Shown piece after piece: positions 17,284 through 27,709 of a stretch of 64,000 nt of DNA. Each line of letters begins with the position of its first letter. The stretch's first letter is position 1. Location: NCBI RefSeq assembly GCF_029946165.1, contig NZ_JAQSDZ010000016.1, positions 121,992 to 185,991 of the forward strand, given 5' to 3'. The notes beneath the pieces were generated by a model. The model saw nothing but the letters and a program-made list of their open reading frames with translations. It had not been told where the DNA came from and made no database searches. The translations under genes were made by a program, and so were the position numbers. Origin of the DNA: Methylotenera sp. GTDB lineage: Bacteria; Pseudomonadota; Gammaproteobacteria; Burkholderiales; Methylophilaceae.

Positions 17284-17814
17284 TTATTTCAAACTTGGTT
17301 TTATCTTAGCTAAAATTTCCGAAGACTGGGGCGTCACCTCACTGCTATACGCGTAAACATTTTTTCCACCTGGTTGAATCACATATTTATAAAAATTCCA
17401 TTGCGGTTCTTGGCCTGTTTTAGCAATTAACTGCTTATAAAATGGATTGGCTTTCGTACCAGTGACCGAGCTTTTAGTCATCATCGGAAACTTAACCGCA
17501 TAAGTTAATTTGCAGAAGTCGCCGATTTGCTTATCATTACCTGGCTCTTGCTTAAAATCATTGGATGGAAATCCTATCACCAACAAGCCTTTGCTTTTAT
17601 ATTGGCTATACAAACCCTCAAGCGCTTCAAACTGCGGCGTGAAGCCACATTTACTCGCCGTGTTCACCACTAAAATAGGCTTATCTTGATAATCACATAG
17701 ATTGATTTTCTCACCTTGCAAAGTTGTAAACTGATGATTATAAAGATCTAAGCAAGCAGCGTTAGCCATATGTGATGTTCCAAATAGTAGAACTGAAAGT
17801 AAAGTTTTTTTCAT
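17284..17814 (-). CDS. Glutathione peroxidase family protein with signal peptide
   Basis: A thiol peroxidase of the glutathione/thioredoxin-peroxidase family, 176 residues. The peroxidatic cysteine is C56 in TASKCGFTPQFE (cysteine, not selenocysteine), with the conserved FPSNDF and WNFYKYV motifs giving the Gln and Trp/Asn of the catalytic tetrad. An N-terminal hydrophobic stretch ending ANAA-C looks like a Sec signal peptide, so the enzyme probably acts in the periplasm; most family members are cytoplasmic. C21 directly follows the cleavage site, but the sequence before it is not a good lipobox. It is a single gene bounded by a strong terminator on its 3' side. Confidence 0.9.
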   Translation of the reverse strand: MKKTLLSVLLFGTSHMANAACLDLYNHQFTTLQGEKINLCDYQDKPILVVNTASKCGFTPQFEALEGLYSQYKSKGLLVIGFPSNDFKQEPGNDKQIGDFCKLTYAVKFPMMTKSSVTGTKANPFYKQLIAKTGQEPQWNFYKYVIQPGGKNVYAYSSEVTPQSSEILAKIKPSLK

Positions 17815-17898
17815 GTGAAATTGCCTATTTATTTTATATCAACATTATGTTTTTAATTTAACAACTGCATTTCAGACTAGGCAACGCTAATTTCGTTC

Positions 17899-19272
17899 TT
17901 AAATCAGATAACTTAATGCCAAACCAATCAATGCATATGCCAGTATCAGTTTAATAATACTGATTTTAAGTTTATATAAAGCCATAAAACCAACGATGGC
18001 TAAAACTACTGCTAACCAATCAATATGCATTGTCGATTGCGGAATAGTTAATTGATTCGGCATAAAAACATGCATAGCAAAGAATAACGCCAGACTCAAA
18101 ATCACCCCTACCACGGCCGCTGTAATGGCGGTAAGGGGTGCAGTAAATTTTAGATTATTTTGCGTACTTTCAATGAATGGTGCACCTAAGAATATAAACA
18201 AAAATGAGGGCAGAAACGTAAAAAAAGTCACAACGCTAGCCGCTACCACGCCCGATAGCAATAAGTTATCAATACCGAATACATGTTGCGTCCAACCTCC
18301 CATAAAACCTACAAATGCCACCACCATAATGAGTGGACCTGGTGTGGTTTCCCCCAAGGCTAAACCATCTATCATTTGAGTAGCACTTAACCAATGATAA
18401 TGGTCCACAGCGCCTTGATACACATAAGGCAAAACCGCATATGCTCCGCCAAAGGTTAGTAGCGCAGCTTTGGTAAAGAACCAGCCCATTTGTGTAAGCG
18501 TCGCTTGCCAACCATAGACCGCCATTAACACAGCCATGGCGAGTATCCATATTGTTATGCCCACCACGAAAACCTTTACTAAATGTCGCAAGTTAAATTT
18601 TGCATGTTTAGGCGCAGGAGTATTATCATCAATCACAGCTTTACCAAAGCTTTTGTCAGAAGCTTGATGGCCACCACCCGCACTAAATGTAGCGGGTGAA
18701 TATTTACTCCCTATATAGCCAATTAAAGCGGCAAACAGGACAATTAATGGGAAAGGCAGCCTGAGTAAAGTAATCGCCACAAAAGCGGCTAGAGAAATCA
18801 GCCACAGCCATTTATTTTTTAAAGCACGACTACCAATTCTATAAGCTGCGAATAGTACAATCGCCACCACAGCAGGTTTAATGCCATACAATACGCCAGC
18901 AACCAAGGGCTGATTACCGAAGCGCAAGTAGATGAAAGTAAGAGCCATGAGAATAAAGAATGATGGCAATACAAATAAACAGCCTGCAATTAAGCCACCC
19001 CAAGTTCGATGCATGAGCCAACCGATATAAGTGGCCAATTGTTGCGCTTCAGGACCTGGCAAGACCATGCAATAGTTTAACGCGTGTAGAAAGCGCTTTT
19101 CAGAAATCCACCGCTTTTTCTCCACCAAATCGTGATGCATGATAGAAATTTGCCCTGCAGGTCCACCAAAGCTAATAAAACCAAGTTTTAGCCAATACCA
19201 AAAAGCTTCCTTAAGCGTTGGTGTGGCAGGCGCCTCTTCATTTGGTGTTTGAATATTATGATGAAGACTCAC
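17899..19272 (-). CDS. chrA: Chromate transporter, ChrA family (two-domain form)
   Basis: A 457-residue inner membrane protein with the duplicated CHR topology. The first half has FWYWLKLGFISFGGPAGQISIMH and LPGPEAQQLATYIGW; the second half repeats the pattern with FFTKAALLTFGGAYAVLPYVYQ and LGETTPGPLIMVVAFVGFMGG. About 10-12 hydrophobic segments are evident, with a cytoplasmic linker near residues 200-230. ChrA exports chromate, but many family members have unknown anion substrates, and no chrB regulator is adjacent. It is a single gene, not evidently in an operon. Confidence 0.92.
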   Translation of the reverse strand: MSLHHNIQTPNEEAPATPTLKEAFWYWLKLGFISFGGPAGQISIMHHDLVEKKRWISEKRFLHALNYCMVLPGPEAQQLATYIGWLMHRTWGGLIAGCLFVLPSFFILMALTFIYLRFGNQPLVAGVLYGIKPAVVAIVLFAAYRIGSRALKNKWLWLISLAAFVAITLLRLPFPLIVLFAALIGYIGSKYSPATFSAGGGHQASDKSFGKAVIDDNTPAPKHAKFNLRHLVKVFVVGITIWILAMAVLMAVYGWQATLTQMGWFFTKAALLTFGGAYAVLPYVYQGAVDHYHWLSATQMIDGLALGETTPGPLIMVVAFVGFMGGWTQHVFGIDNLLLSGVVAASVVTFFTFLPSFLFIFLGAPFIESTQNNLKFTAPLTAITAAVVGVILSLALFFAMHVFMPNQLTIPQSTMHIDWLAVVLAIVGFMALYKLKISIIKLILAYALIGLALSYLI

Positions 19273-19403
19273 GCATGACCTCGGCTATAGTATATTTGTG
19301 TTGAGAAATACCCGTTTCAGATTAATGTCTGAACAGGTATTATCTGATTTTATCTTGGTTACACGAATTAATCACATGTGCTCACAAAATTTTAAGGTCG
19401 CGT

Positions 19404-19781
19404 ATGTTCAGTAATTTAAAAAGCTTATTAAAGTATGCTGTTCTGATAGTGGTTATTCCAATTACCCTTTTTGGACTTTACACATGGGCAAGCGTTAACT
19501 GGGTTTACTCTTCAGGCGAACGCGCAGGCTATGTACAAAAATTCTCCTTAAAGGGTTATATATGTAAAACATGGGAAGGTGAGATTGTTCTAGTTTCCAT
19601 GCCAGGCACTCAAGCTGAGAAATTTTTGTTTACCGTTAAGGACGACGCCATCGCAAAAATGGTGAACGACTCCTTAGGAAAGCGCGTAAAAATCAGCTAC
19701 GAAGAGCACAAAGGCATTCCAAGTGCATGCTTTGGTGAAACACCATATTTTGTTAATAACATCAGCGTTTTAGAGAAATAG
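19404..19781 (+). CDS. Conserved hypothetical protein with one N-terminal membrane segment
   Basis: 125 residues: one transmembrane helix at about 10-30 (YAVLIVVIPITLFGLYTWASV) and a small soluble domain with two cysteines (KGYICKTWEGE and PSACFGETPYFV). The two cysteines would be on the periplasmic side and could form a disulfide. Similar proteins of about this size are common in Betaproteobacteria and have sometimes been named 6-phosphogluconate dehydrogenase, which nothing in the sequence supports. It lies 3 bases before greB and may be co-transcribed. Confidence 0.7.
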   Translation: MFSNLKSLLKYAVLIVVIPITLFGLYTWASVNWVYSSGERAGYVQKFSLKGYICKTWEGEIVLVSMPGTQAEKFLFTVKDDAIAKMVNDSLGKRVKISYEEHKGIPSACFGETPYFVNNISVLEK

Positions 19782-19784
19782 CTT

Positions 19785-20291
19785 TTGCAAAAAAAACCAG
19801 TATCAGACGAAAAGAACTACATCACGCCTGAAGGCCACGCGGCGATTGAGGCTGAGTTTACCGAGCTACTTAAAGTGGAGAGACCTGCGCTAGTGAAAGT
19901 GGTTTCATGGGCGGCAGGCAATGGCGACAGAAGTGAAAACGGCGATTATATCTATGGCAAAAGACGCTTGCGCCAAATTGACAGCCGTTTACGCTTTTTA
20001 ATGCAACGCATGGATTTAGCGGTCATTGTAGACCCCGCCGCGCAGCAAGGCTTAGAGAAAGTGTTCTTCGGCGCATGGGTGACCTTATTCTCACTTAAAG
20101 ACGACACTGAGCATACTTACCGCATCGTTGGTAAAGATGAATTACAGCCGTCACGTGGCTACATTAGTTGGATTTCCCCACTGGCGCGCGCCCTACTCGG
20201 CAAACAAATTGGCGACACAGTCAAAGTCAGCGTACCCGCTGGTGAAGAAGAGTACGAAATCATCGACGTTCAGTACAATCCACCTAGTTAA
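19785..20291 (+). CDS. greB: Transcription elongation factor GreB
   Basis: Stimulates transcript cleavage by backtracked RNA polymerase. The 168-residue protein has the GreA/GreB coiled-coil N-terminal domain with the acidic tip motif ENGDYIYGKRRLRQIDSRL (GreB-type) and the C-terminal FKBP-like domain (GRVGKDELQ...SPLARALLGKQIGDTVKV). The start is TTG at 19785, three bases after the previous stop; no ATG lies before the conserved ITPEGHAAIEAE segment. GreB rather than GreA is indicated by the basic KRRLR run and the length. Confidence 0.92.
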   Translation: MQKKPVSDEKNYITPEGHAAIEAEFTELLKVERPALVKVVSWAAGNGDRSENGDYIYGKRRLRQIDSRLRFLMQRMDLAVIVDPAAQQGLEKVFFGAWVTLFSLKDDTEHTYRIVGKDELQPSRGYISWISPLARALLGKQIGDTVKVSVPAGEEEYEIIDVQYNPPS

Positions 20292-20302
20292 ACCATCGCT
20301 AT

Positions 20303-21394
20303 ATGAGTCATCACAAAGCCAATCGCTGGGATGTTTTTTGCCGTATTGTCGATAATTTTGGCGACATTGGTGTTTGCTGGCGCCTTAGCCAGCAATTAGC
20401 GTGTGAGTACCATTTGCAAGTCAGGCTCTTCATTGATGATTTAGCCGCTGCAATTAAGATTATTCCCGCATTAAATTGCGAACTTAATTCTCAGATAATC
20501 AATCATGTAGAAATCCTAACTTGGCAAAGCGCCATTACCATTCAACCGGCTGACGTTGCGCTAGAAACATTCAGTTGCGAACTACCCGCTGATTATTTAG
20601 CTGCAATGCAAGGCAATACGGTATGGGTGAATTTAGAATATTTATCTGCCGAGTCTTGGGTAGCAGATTTTCATGCTAGGAGCTCGAACAATACCAAGCC
20701 TGCACGGCATTTTTTCTTTCCAGGATTCACAGAAGCCACTGGCGGCTTAATTCGTGAAGCTGATATTTTTCAAAATAATCAGTTAACTGCAAAGAATAAA
20801 GAAGTAGAAACTGGTGTTTTAAAAGTATCTCTTTTTTGCTATCCACATGCACCTGTATCTTACTTGTTGAATGCCATGGCTGAATCAAATCAACCTGTTG
20901 ATTGTTACGTACCGAACAGTAGTATTTTGCCTGCCATTGCTGATTTTTTTAATTTAAATACCGTTGAAACAGGTTCTAAGCTAAGCACAAAAAACCTAAC
21001 TTTACATGTTTTGCCTTTTTTAAGCCAAGCTGATTACGACAAACTCCTTGTGAGCTGTGACATTAATTTTGTGCGCGGTGAAGACAGTTGGATACGCGCC
21101 ATTTGGGCAGGCAAACCCTTTATTTGGCAACCCTATTTACAAACAGAAAATACACACATTACTAAACTAAATGCGTTCTTAGATCTGTTTTACGCTGAAT
21201 ATAAGACCGATGCCAAAGCCGCTATCTACAATGCCCATTCAGCTTGGTCCACAGATGATATAACTACCGAAATCTGGCAAAGTTACTTACAGGCACTCCC
21301 AGTAACGAAGCCATATACGCTCAATAAAGCAAGTGAGCTAGCGACACAAACAGACCTAGCCTCTAAGCTGGTGATTTTTTTGCAAAAATTGTGA
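20303..21394 (+). CDS. earP: EF-P arginine rhamnosyltransferase EarP
   Basis: Transfers rhamnose from dTDP-rhamnose to an arginine of elongation factor P. The 363-residue GT-B-type protein has the N-terminal CRIVDNFGDIGVCWRLSRQ-like segment (catalytic aspartate region) and the C-terminal nucleotide-sugar motif FVRGEDSWIRAIWAGKPFIWQPY. The adjacent efp gene encodes the expected target arginine, which makes the assignment strong. Genes earP and efp are paired in EarP-type bacteria, and the efp promoter seems to overlap the 3' end of earP. Confidence 0.95.
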   Translation: MSHHKANRWDVFCRIVDNFGDIGVCWRLSQQLACEYHLQVRLFIDDLAAAIKIIPALNCELNSQIINHVEILTWQSAITIQPADVALETFSCELPADYLAAMQGNTVWVNLEYLSAESWVADFHARSSNNTKPARHFFFPGFTEATGGLIREADIFQNNQLTAKNKEVETGVLKVSLFCYPHAPVSYLLNAMAESNQPVDCYVPNSSILPAIADFFNLNTVETGSKLSTKNLTLHVLPFLSQADYDKLLVSCDINFVRGEDSWIRAIWAGKPFIWQPYLQTENTHITKLNAFLDLFYAEYKTDAKAAIYNAHSAWSTDDITTEIWQSYLQALPVTKPYTLNKASELATQTDLASKLVIFLQKL

Positions 21395-21407
21395 GTTAAG
21401 GTATAAT
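21380..21407 (+). promoter_or_regulatory. Sigma-70-type promoter for efp
   Basis: TTGCAA (21380-21385), a 16-base spacer and TATAAT (21402-21407). The -35 lies in the last codons of earP, so efp can be transcribed on its own at a level above earP. Confidence 0.65.
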
Positions 21408-21451
21408 TCGCGGCTTTATTATTTAACCTAATTCAATCAGTAAGGCATCTC

Positions 21452-22012
21452 ATGAAAACAGCTCAAGAACTCCGCGCCGGTAACGTTATTATGGTCGGCA
21501 ATGACCCATTAGTAGTGATTAAAGCCGAATATACAAAATCTGGCCGCAGCACGGCTGTGGTAAAAATGAAATTTAAAAACTTGTTAACTGACACCCCTAG
21601 CGAAACTATCTACGGTGCTGGTGACAAATTTGAAGTTGTTATCCTTGAGAAAAAAGAAGCCACTTACTCTTACTTTGCTGACCCTAGCTATGTATTCATG
21701 GATGCAGAATACAACCAATATGATGTAGATGCAGAGTTTATGGCAGATGCGCTTCCTTACCTTGAAGATGGAATGGCAGTTGATATTCGCTTTTACAATG
21801 AGAAACCAATCTCAGTAGAGTTACCAACAACAGTGGTGCGTGAAATCACTTACACTGAACCAGCAGTTAAAGGTGATACATCAGGCAAAGTAATGAAACC
21901 AGCTAAAATTGCATCGGGCTTTGAATTTCCAGTACCGTTATTTTGCGCACAAGGCGATAAAATTGAAATCGATACTCGCACTGGCGAATACAGAAACCGC
22001 GTATTGAAATAA
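21452..22012 (+). CDS. efp: Elongation factor P
   Basis: Relieves ribosome stalling at polyproline stretches. At 186 residues it has the usual three beta-barrel domains. The modified position is R32 in the loop TKSGRSTAV, so it belongs to the arginine-rhamnosylated class rather than the lysyl-lysine class, in agreement with the neighbouring earP. Ends [34 protein letters not shown] as expected. A terminator follows at 22051-22075. Confidence 0.97.
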   Translation: MKTAQELRAGNVIMVGNDPLVVIKAEYTKSGRSTAVVKMKFKNLLTDTPSETIYGAGDKFEVVILEKKEATYSYFADPSYVFMDAEYNQYDVDAEFMADALPYLEDGMAVDIRFYNEKPISVELPTTVVREITYTEPAVKGDTSGKVMKPAKIASGFEFPVPLFCAQGDKIEIDTRTGEYRNRVLK

Positions 22013-22050
22013 AGCACTAGTAATTTTTTCCTACTGGAAATATATAATCA

Positions 22051-22075
22051 GGGAGCAAACCAGCTCCCTTTTTTT
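22051..22075 (+). terminator. Intrinsic terminator after efp
   Basis: Six-bp stem GGGAGC/GCTCCC with a six-base loop and seven T residues on the plus strand, 38 bases after the efp stop. Confidence 0.9.
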
Positions 22076-22143
22076 ATGCCCAAAAATGCATATTCACGTT
22101 AATATACCTAGACACATAAAAAATAAATATAATAAAAAAAGAA

Positions 22144-22833
22144 TTGGAGAATGTAATGAACGACAAACAATTGGTCGCTTTACAGGCCGCAAAGTACGTT
22201 AAAAGCGGTATGCTTATTGGTTTAGGCACAGGCTCTACAGCGAATTATTTTATAGAAGAACTCGCCCGACTACAGCGTGAAGAAGGTCTAAAAGTCACTA
22301 CGGTAGCCAGCTCAACCATCAGTGCCATCACCGCACAATCACTTAATTTACCTATTGTCGCTTTAGAGCATATCAGCAGTATCGACTTATATGTAGATGG
22401 CGCCGATGAAATCACACCTGACATGACTTTGCTAAAAGGCCGAGGTAGTGACTTAGTTAAAGAAAAATTACTGGCTAAAGCTGCCGCAAAATTCATTGTG
22501 GTGGCTGATGAAAGCAAGCTAGTAAGTCAGATTGGACAAAATTTTGTAATTCCGATTGAAGTCATTCCGTTTGCTTGGCAACTCACAAAGAAAAGCCTGG
22601 AACTAGCAGGCGCACATGGTAACTTAAGACCGAATGCTGCAAAAGATGGTTTTTGGGTGACCTCTCACGGCAGTTATGTGCTCGACATGACATTTGAGAA
22701 ATCACTAGATGCCAAAACTCTGAATGATTTAATCAGCAATACTCCTGGCGTGGTTGAGCACGGCATTTTTTATGGCTTAACTGATGCAGTATTTATTGCA
22801 GCAAATGGCCTTGTAAGTGAGCGTTGGATTTAA
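22144..22833 (+). CDS. rpiA: Ribose-5-phosphate isomerase A
   Basis: Interconverts ribose 5-phosphate and ribulose 5-phosphate; the latter is the formaldehyde acceptor of the RuMP cycle. 229 residues. Signature segments are GLGTGSTANYF (substrate phosphate loop), VDGADEI (catalytic Asp) and LKGRGSDLVKEKLLA (Lys/Glu). The ATG at 22144 overlaps a second in-frame ATG at 22156 (MENVMNDKQ); the second may be the true start, since GGAG lies 6-8 bases before the first and further from the second. Both are possible. Confidence 0.95.
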   Translation: MENVMNDKQLVALQAAKYVKSGMLIGLGTGSTANYFIEELARLQREEGLKVTTVASSTISAITAQSLNLPIVALEHISSIDLYVDGADEITPDMTLLKGRGSDLVKEKLLAKAAAKFIVVADESKLVSQIGQNFVIPIEVIPFAWQLTKKSLELAGAHGNLRPNAAKDGFWVTSHGSYVLDMTFEKSLDAKTLNDLISNTPGVVEHGIFYGLTDAVFIAANGLVSERWI

Positions 22834-22841
22834 TTTACGCG

Positions 22842-24302
22842 ATGCGTATATATAATAAAACATACGCTAGTCAATTTAGCCATTTGATGCGCTTGTCTTT
22901 TTTTGTGATTGTTGGTGTGTTCGTGGCGGCTTGTGATACATCCAATGATCAATCAAAACAATCAGTTAAGCAACACAAACAGCCCGCATTAAACAGTAAT
23001 GAATTGGTATTTGTCACTCATAATGGTCCTGCCACTTATTATCTAAATGGTGATAATGAATATGCTGGCATTGAATATGACTTAGCGACGTTGTTTGTAA
23101 AAAAGTACGCTCCCGAGTATCAAATCAGATTTCTATTGGTTAATAGCATTAGTGAAGTTATTCCTACCTTACTTAAAGGTCAGGCAAATATTGCCGCCGC
23201 AAATCTTTCTGTGACACATCTGAGGAAGGAGCTTGTCCAATTTGCTAAGCCCTATCAAGAAACGCAGCAGCAGCTCATTTACAATAATGAAAATAATACC
23301 AAGCCGCGCAATTTAGCTACCATTGTCGACAAAAGCATCGCTGTACCCATAGGAACAAGTTTTGCTGAACGCCTGAGCGAGATTCAAAAAGATCAACCTC
23401 AATTAAAATGGCAAGCTTTACACCAAACCAACTCTGAACTACTGTTAGACCAAGTGGCTAATGGCGTTTTAGATTTTACAATCGCGGATAGTCATTTGGT
23501 TGCCATGATGCAAAACTATTACCCAAACTTATCAGTGGGCATGTCTTTAGGCAAACCAGAGAAAATAGCTTGGGCCTTACCAAAAAACTCTGACCCAAAA
23601 CTAGTTAAAAAGGTAAATAAATTCTTCGATAAAATTCGTCAAGACGGCACATTACGCAACTTGTTAGACCGTTATTACGGCAACAGCAAAAGGTTAAATA
23701 CTCAAGACATTACAGCGTTTCTTAAGCTATCAAATAGCCTGTTGCCTAAATATGAACACCTATTTAAACAAGCGCAAGAAACCACAGGAATTGATTGGCG
23801 CTTACTAGCGGCGGTGAGCTATCGTGAGTCGCACTGGGATACATTTAGCACCTCTCCTACTGGCGTACGTGGATTAATGATGCTCACGGAAAGTACCGCT
23901 GACTTAATGGGCGTGACAGATAGACTAGATCCTAAACAAAGTGTGCCTGCAGGCGCTAAATATATTGTGAAGATGATAGATACCGTACCAGAGCGTATTC
24001 CAGAACCAGACCGCACCTATATGGCGCTGGCAGCCTACAACATTGGTTATGCCCATGTTGAAGATGCTAGAGTATTAGCAAATCGGTTGAATTTAAATCC
24101 AGACAGTTGGGCTGATGTTAAAAAAACTTTGGTTATGCTTAATGACCCTGAATATTACACCACATTAAAATACGGCTACGCCAGTGGCGGCGCACCCGTA
24201 ATTTTTGTGGAGTCTATCCGTAGTTATCAGCGTATTTTAGAGCGCTATCAACCAAGTCACCCGTCCACCAACAATTCGTTTAAAATTGCGCAGACTGATT
24301 AA
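22842..24302 (+). CDS. mltF: Membrane-bound lytic murein transglycosylase F
   Basis: Cleaves peptidoglycan with formation of anhydromuramyl ends. It has an N-terminal periplasmic solute-binding-like domain (FVTHNGPATYYLNGDNEYAGIEYDLA) and a C-terminal SLT domain with the catalytic glutamate in YRESHWD and AAYNIGYAHVEDAR. A lipobox VAAC suggests an outer-membrane lipoprotein. The open frame starts at 22824, overlapping rpiA; 22842 (MRIYNKT) and 22887 (MRLSFFV, giving the neatest lipoprotein signal) are better start candidates. Confidence 0.92.
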   Translation: MRIYNKTYASQFSHLMRLSFFVIVGVFVAACDTSNDQSKQSVKQHKQPALNSNELVFVTHNGPATYYLNGDNEYAGIEYDLATLFVKKYAPEYQIRFLLVNSISEVIPTLLKGQANIAAANLSVTHLRKELVQFAKPYQETQQQLIYNNENNTKPRNLATIVDKSIAVPIGTSFAERLSEIQKDQPQLKWQALHQTNSELLLDQVANGVLDFTIADSHLVAMMQNYYPNLSVGMSLGKPEKIAWALPKNSDPKLVKKVNKFFDKIRQDGTLRNLLDRYYGNSKRLNTQDITAFLKLSNSLLPKYEHLFKQAQETTGIDWRLLAAVSYRESHWDTFSTSPTGVRGLMMLTESTADLMGVTDRLDPKQSVPAGAKYIVKMIDTVPERIPEPDRTYMALAAYNIGYAHVEDARVLANRLNLNPDSWADVKKTLVMLNDPEYYTTLKYGYASGGAPVIFVESIRSYQRILERYQPSHPSTNNSFKIAQTD

Positions 24303-24304
24303 CT

Positions 24305-25585
<1,281 letters not shown>

Positions 25586-25602
25586 CTATTTTCCTAAGGT
25601 TC

Positions 25603-25676
25603 TGTCATTCCGTGCTTGACATGGAATCCAGCGTCTTTAAAGCAGCTAGATTCCGACTTTCGTCGGAATGACATAT
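25603..25676. repeat. Dispersed intergenic repeat, copy 1
   Basis: About 74 bases between serS and rarA with inverted ends (GTCATTCCG near the left, CGGAATGAC at the right) and internal inverted GGAATCCAGC/GCTAGATTCC. A longer relative lies at 34128-34255; the two share the segments around cgtgctt, aatccag and CCGACTTTCGTCGG. It has no coding capacity and looks like a small non-autonomous element or folded RNA repeat. Confidence 0.65.
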
Positions 25677-25684
25677 TAAATATA

Positions 25685-27052
25685 TTATTTCTTCGTTTTA
25701 TTACTTAATTCCGCTTTTTTAGCTAATGCTTGCTTATCGAGCTCTTTTAAGTGTTTCAATTTTTCCGTAATTTTACCTTCTAAGCCGCGTGGTGTGGGTA
25801 TATAAAATTGGGGTACAGTATTTTTATCGTGCAAATCATCAGGAAAATAATCCACGCCTGCCGCGTAAGCCTCTGGCTCATGATGGGCGTAGCGATATTC
25901 TTTGCCGTAATCTAAAGCCTTCATAAGCTTGGTTGGCGCATTTCTTAAGTGCAGTGGCACTGGGCGTGACTTGTCTTGCGCGACGAAGGCTTTAGCCTGA
26001 TTGTAGGCGTTATAAGATGCGTTACTTTTTGGCGCAACGGCTAAATAAATGACCGCATTAGACAATGCCAATTCGCCTTCTGGCGAGCCAAGTCGCTCAA
26101 AAATTTGGCAGGCCTCAATCGCCATTCCTTGCGCGCGCGGGTCAGCTAAACCAATATCTTCAATCGCCATACGTACTATTCGGCGACCTAAATATAAAGG
26201 ATCTGCGCCGCCATCAATCATGCGTAAAAACCAATACAAAGCCGCGTCTGGATTAGAGCCACGTACCGATTTATGTAAGGCTGAGATTTGGTCGTAAAAT
26301 GCTTCGCCGCCTTTATCGAATCTACGTAATTTGCTCGCCATTGTGGTTTGCAAAAAAGCTTCATCAATCTCGGTGACCCCTGCGCCCTCAGCCGCATTAA
26401 ACAAGCCTTCAACAAAGTTTAATAAGCGCCTTGCATCGCCATCTGCATAGGCTAATACTTGTTCGCGAACGTCATCTACGAGTTTGACATTTTCAGCAAC
26501 CAATTGCTGAGCGCGGTCTAACAATAACGATAATTCAGCCTCAGATAAGGCATTAAGAACAAACACCTGCGCACGGCTTAATAAAGCACTGTTCACTTCA
26601 AACGAAGGGTTTTCGGTAGTCGCACCAATAAAAGTGATTAAGCCGCTTTCAACAAACGGCAAAAATGCATCTTGCTGACCTTTATTGAAACGGTGTACTT
26701 CATCAACAAACAATATCGTTTTACGACCATGCTGCTGCAAGGTAAGCTCAGCGCGCTCTACCGCCTCACGAATATCTTTAATGCCAGATAGCACGGCAGA
26801 AATAGGGATGAAATTAGCCTCTGCGGTATTGGCAATTAGTCGAGCTAGAGTAGTTTTACCAACACCAGGCGGCCCCCACAAAATCATGGAGGGCAACTTT
26901 CCCGACTGAAAGGCTAATCTAAGGGGCTTATTGGCGGCTAGTAAATGTGACTGCCCAACCACTTCATCTAAAGTTTTGGGGCGCAAACGCTCGGCTAGCG
27001 GCGCATCTGGCTGGTTTGGGGTAAATAAGTTACTCAAAATACTTTCATTCAA
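25685..27052 (-). CDS. rarA: Replication-associated recombination protein A (MgsA/RarA AAA+ ATPase)
   Basis: A clamp-loader-like AAA+ ATPase acting at stalled replication forks. The 455 residues contain Walker A GPPGVGKTT (about 61-69), Walker B FVDEVHRF, sensor 1 GATTENPSF and the C-terminal tetramerisation region with YLGRRIVRMAIEDIGLADPRA. Gene order ftsK-lolA-rarA-serS is widely conserved in Betaproteobacteria, and all four are on the minus strand here. Confidence 0.95.
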   Translation of the reverse strand: MNESILSNLFTPNQPDAPLAERLRPKTLDEVVGQSHLLAANKPLRLAFQSGKLPSMILWGPPGVGKTTLARLIANTAEANFIPISAVLSGIKDIREAVERAELTLQQHGRKTILFVDEVHRFNKGQQDAFLPFVESGLITFIGATTENPSFEVNSALLSRAQVFVLNALSEAELSLLLDRAQQLVAENVKLVDDVREQVLAYADGDARRLLNFVEGLFNAAEGAGVTEIDEAFLQTTMASKLRRFDKGGEAFYDQISALHKSVRGSNPDAALYWFLRMIDGGADPLYLGRRIVRMAIEDIGLADPRAQGMAIEACQIFERLGSPEGELALSNAVIYLAVAPKSNASYNAYNQAKAFVAQDKSRPVPLHLRNAPTKLMKALDYGKEYRYAHHEPEAYAAGVDYFPDDLHDKNTVPQFYIPTPRGLEGKITEKLKHLKELDKQALAKKAELSNKTKK

Positions 27053-27067
27053 TAGTTAAAGCGCTTA

Positions 27068-27685
27068 TCACTCACCAACAACATCAACGCCTTGTGGCGC
27101 TTTGAATAGAAAAGTTTTAGGATCAATTACTGGATTATGCACAACGTTGCTAAACAAGATTTTGGTTTGATGGCCGAAGCTGTCTATCATGTCCATTTCC
27201 TGCAAAACATCATTTTTAAAAGCTAATAATATTTGATTAAAACCCGTGTCAGAATCTTTAGGATTGGTGCTCACCCAATCAAGACCGTCTTTTCTGAATG
27301 CATTCACTAAATTAAAGTTTTTATCTAGGCTATCACCACCCGCTAAAAGTGCCGCAGGACTTGAACCTAAGGCTTTACTTAACTCGCGTACAGAAACCTG
27401 AGCTAACTCAGTATCGTAAAGCCATACTTGCTTACCATCACTGATAATTTGCTGTTCATACGGTTTATGATAATTCCATTTGAATTTATTTGGGCGCTTT
27501 AACTGCATCTCACCAAAAACTTCTTGAATTTTTTGCCCCTGTTTATCCGTAACAATTTGGTGAAAATCCGCTTTAACCGCATGCGTATTCTCATAAAACT
27601 TTTTAAGGCTAGATACGCCATCAGCTTGTGCAGCGAATGGCAACATTAACAAACAGCTCAATACTGCAGCTTTTAATTGACTCAT
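27068..27685 (-). CDS. lolA: Outer-membrane lipoprotein carrier protein LolA
   Basis: Periplasmic chaperone that ferries lipoproteins from the LolCDE complex to LolB. 205 residues with a signal peptide ending QAAQA/FAAQADG and the LolA core (VKADFHQIVTDKQG, FGEMQLKRPNKFKWNYHKPYEQQIISDGKQVWLYD). It is encoded 24 bases after ftsK and 15 bases before rarA. Confidence 0.95.
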   Translation of the reverse strand: MSQLKAAVLSCLLMLPFAAQADGVSSLKKFYENTHAVKADFHQIVTDKQGQKIQEVFGEMQLKRPNKFKWNYHKPYEQQIISDGKQVWLYDTELAQVSVRELSKALGSSPAALLAGGDSLDKNFNLVNAFRKDGLDWVSTNPKDSDTGFNQILLAFKNDVLQEMDMIDSFGHQTKILFSNVVHNPVIDPKTFLFKAPQGVDVVGE

Positions 27686-27709
27686 TTAATTCCTTTAGTT
27701 TTTTGGATA

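Noticed and set aside
19404..19781. 6-phosphogluconate dehydrogenase
   Set aside because: A 125-residue protein with one membrane helix cannot be that enzyme; no Rossmann motif is present.
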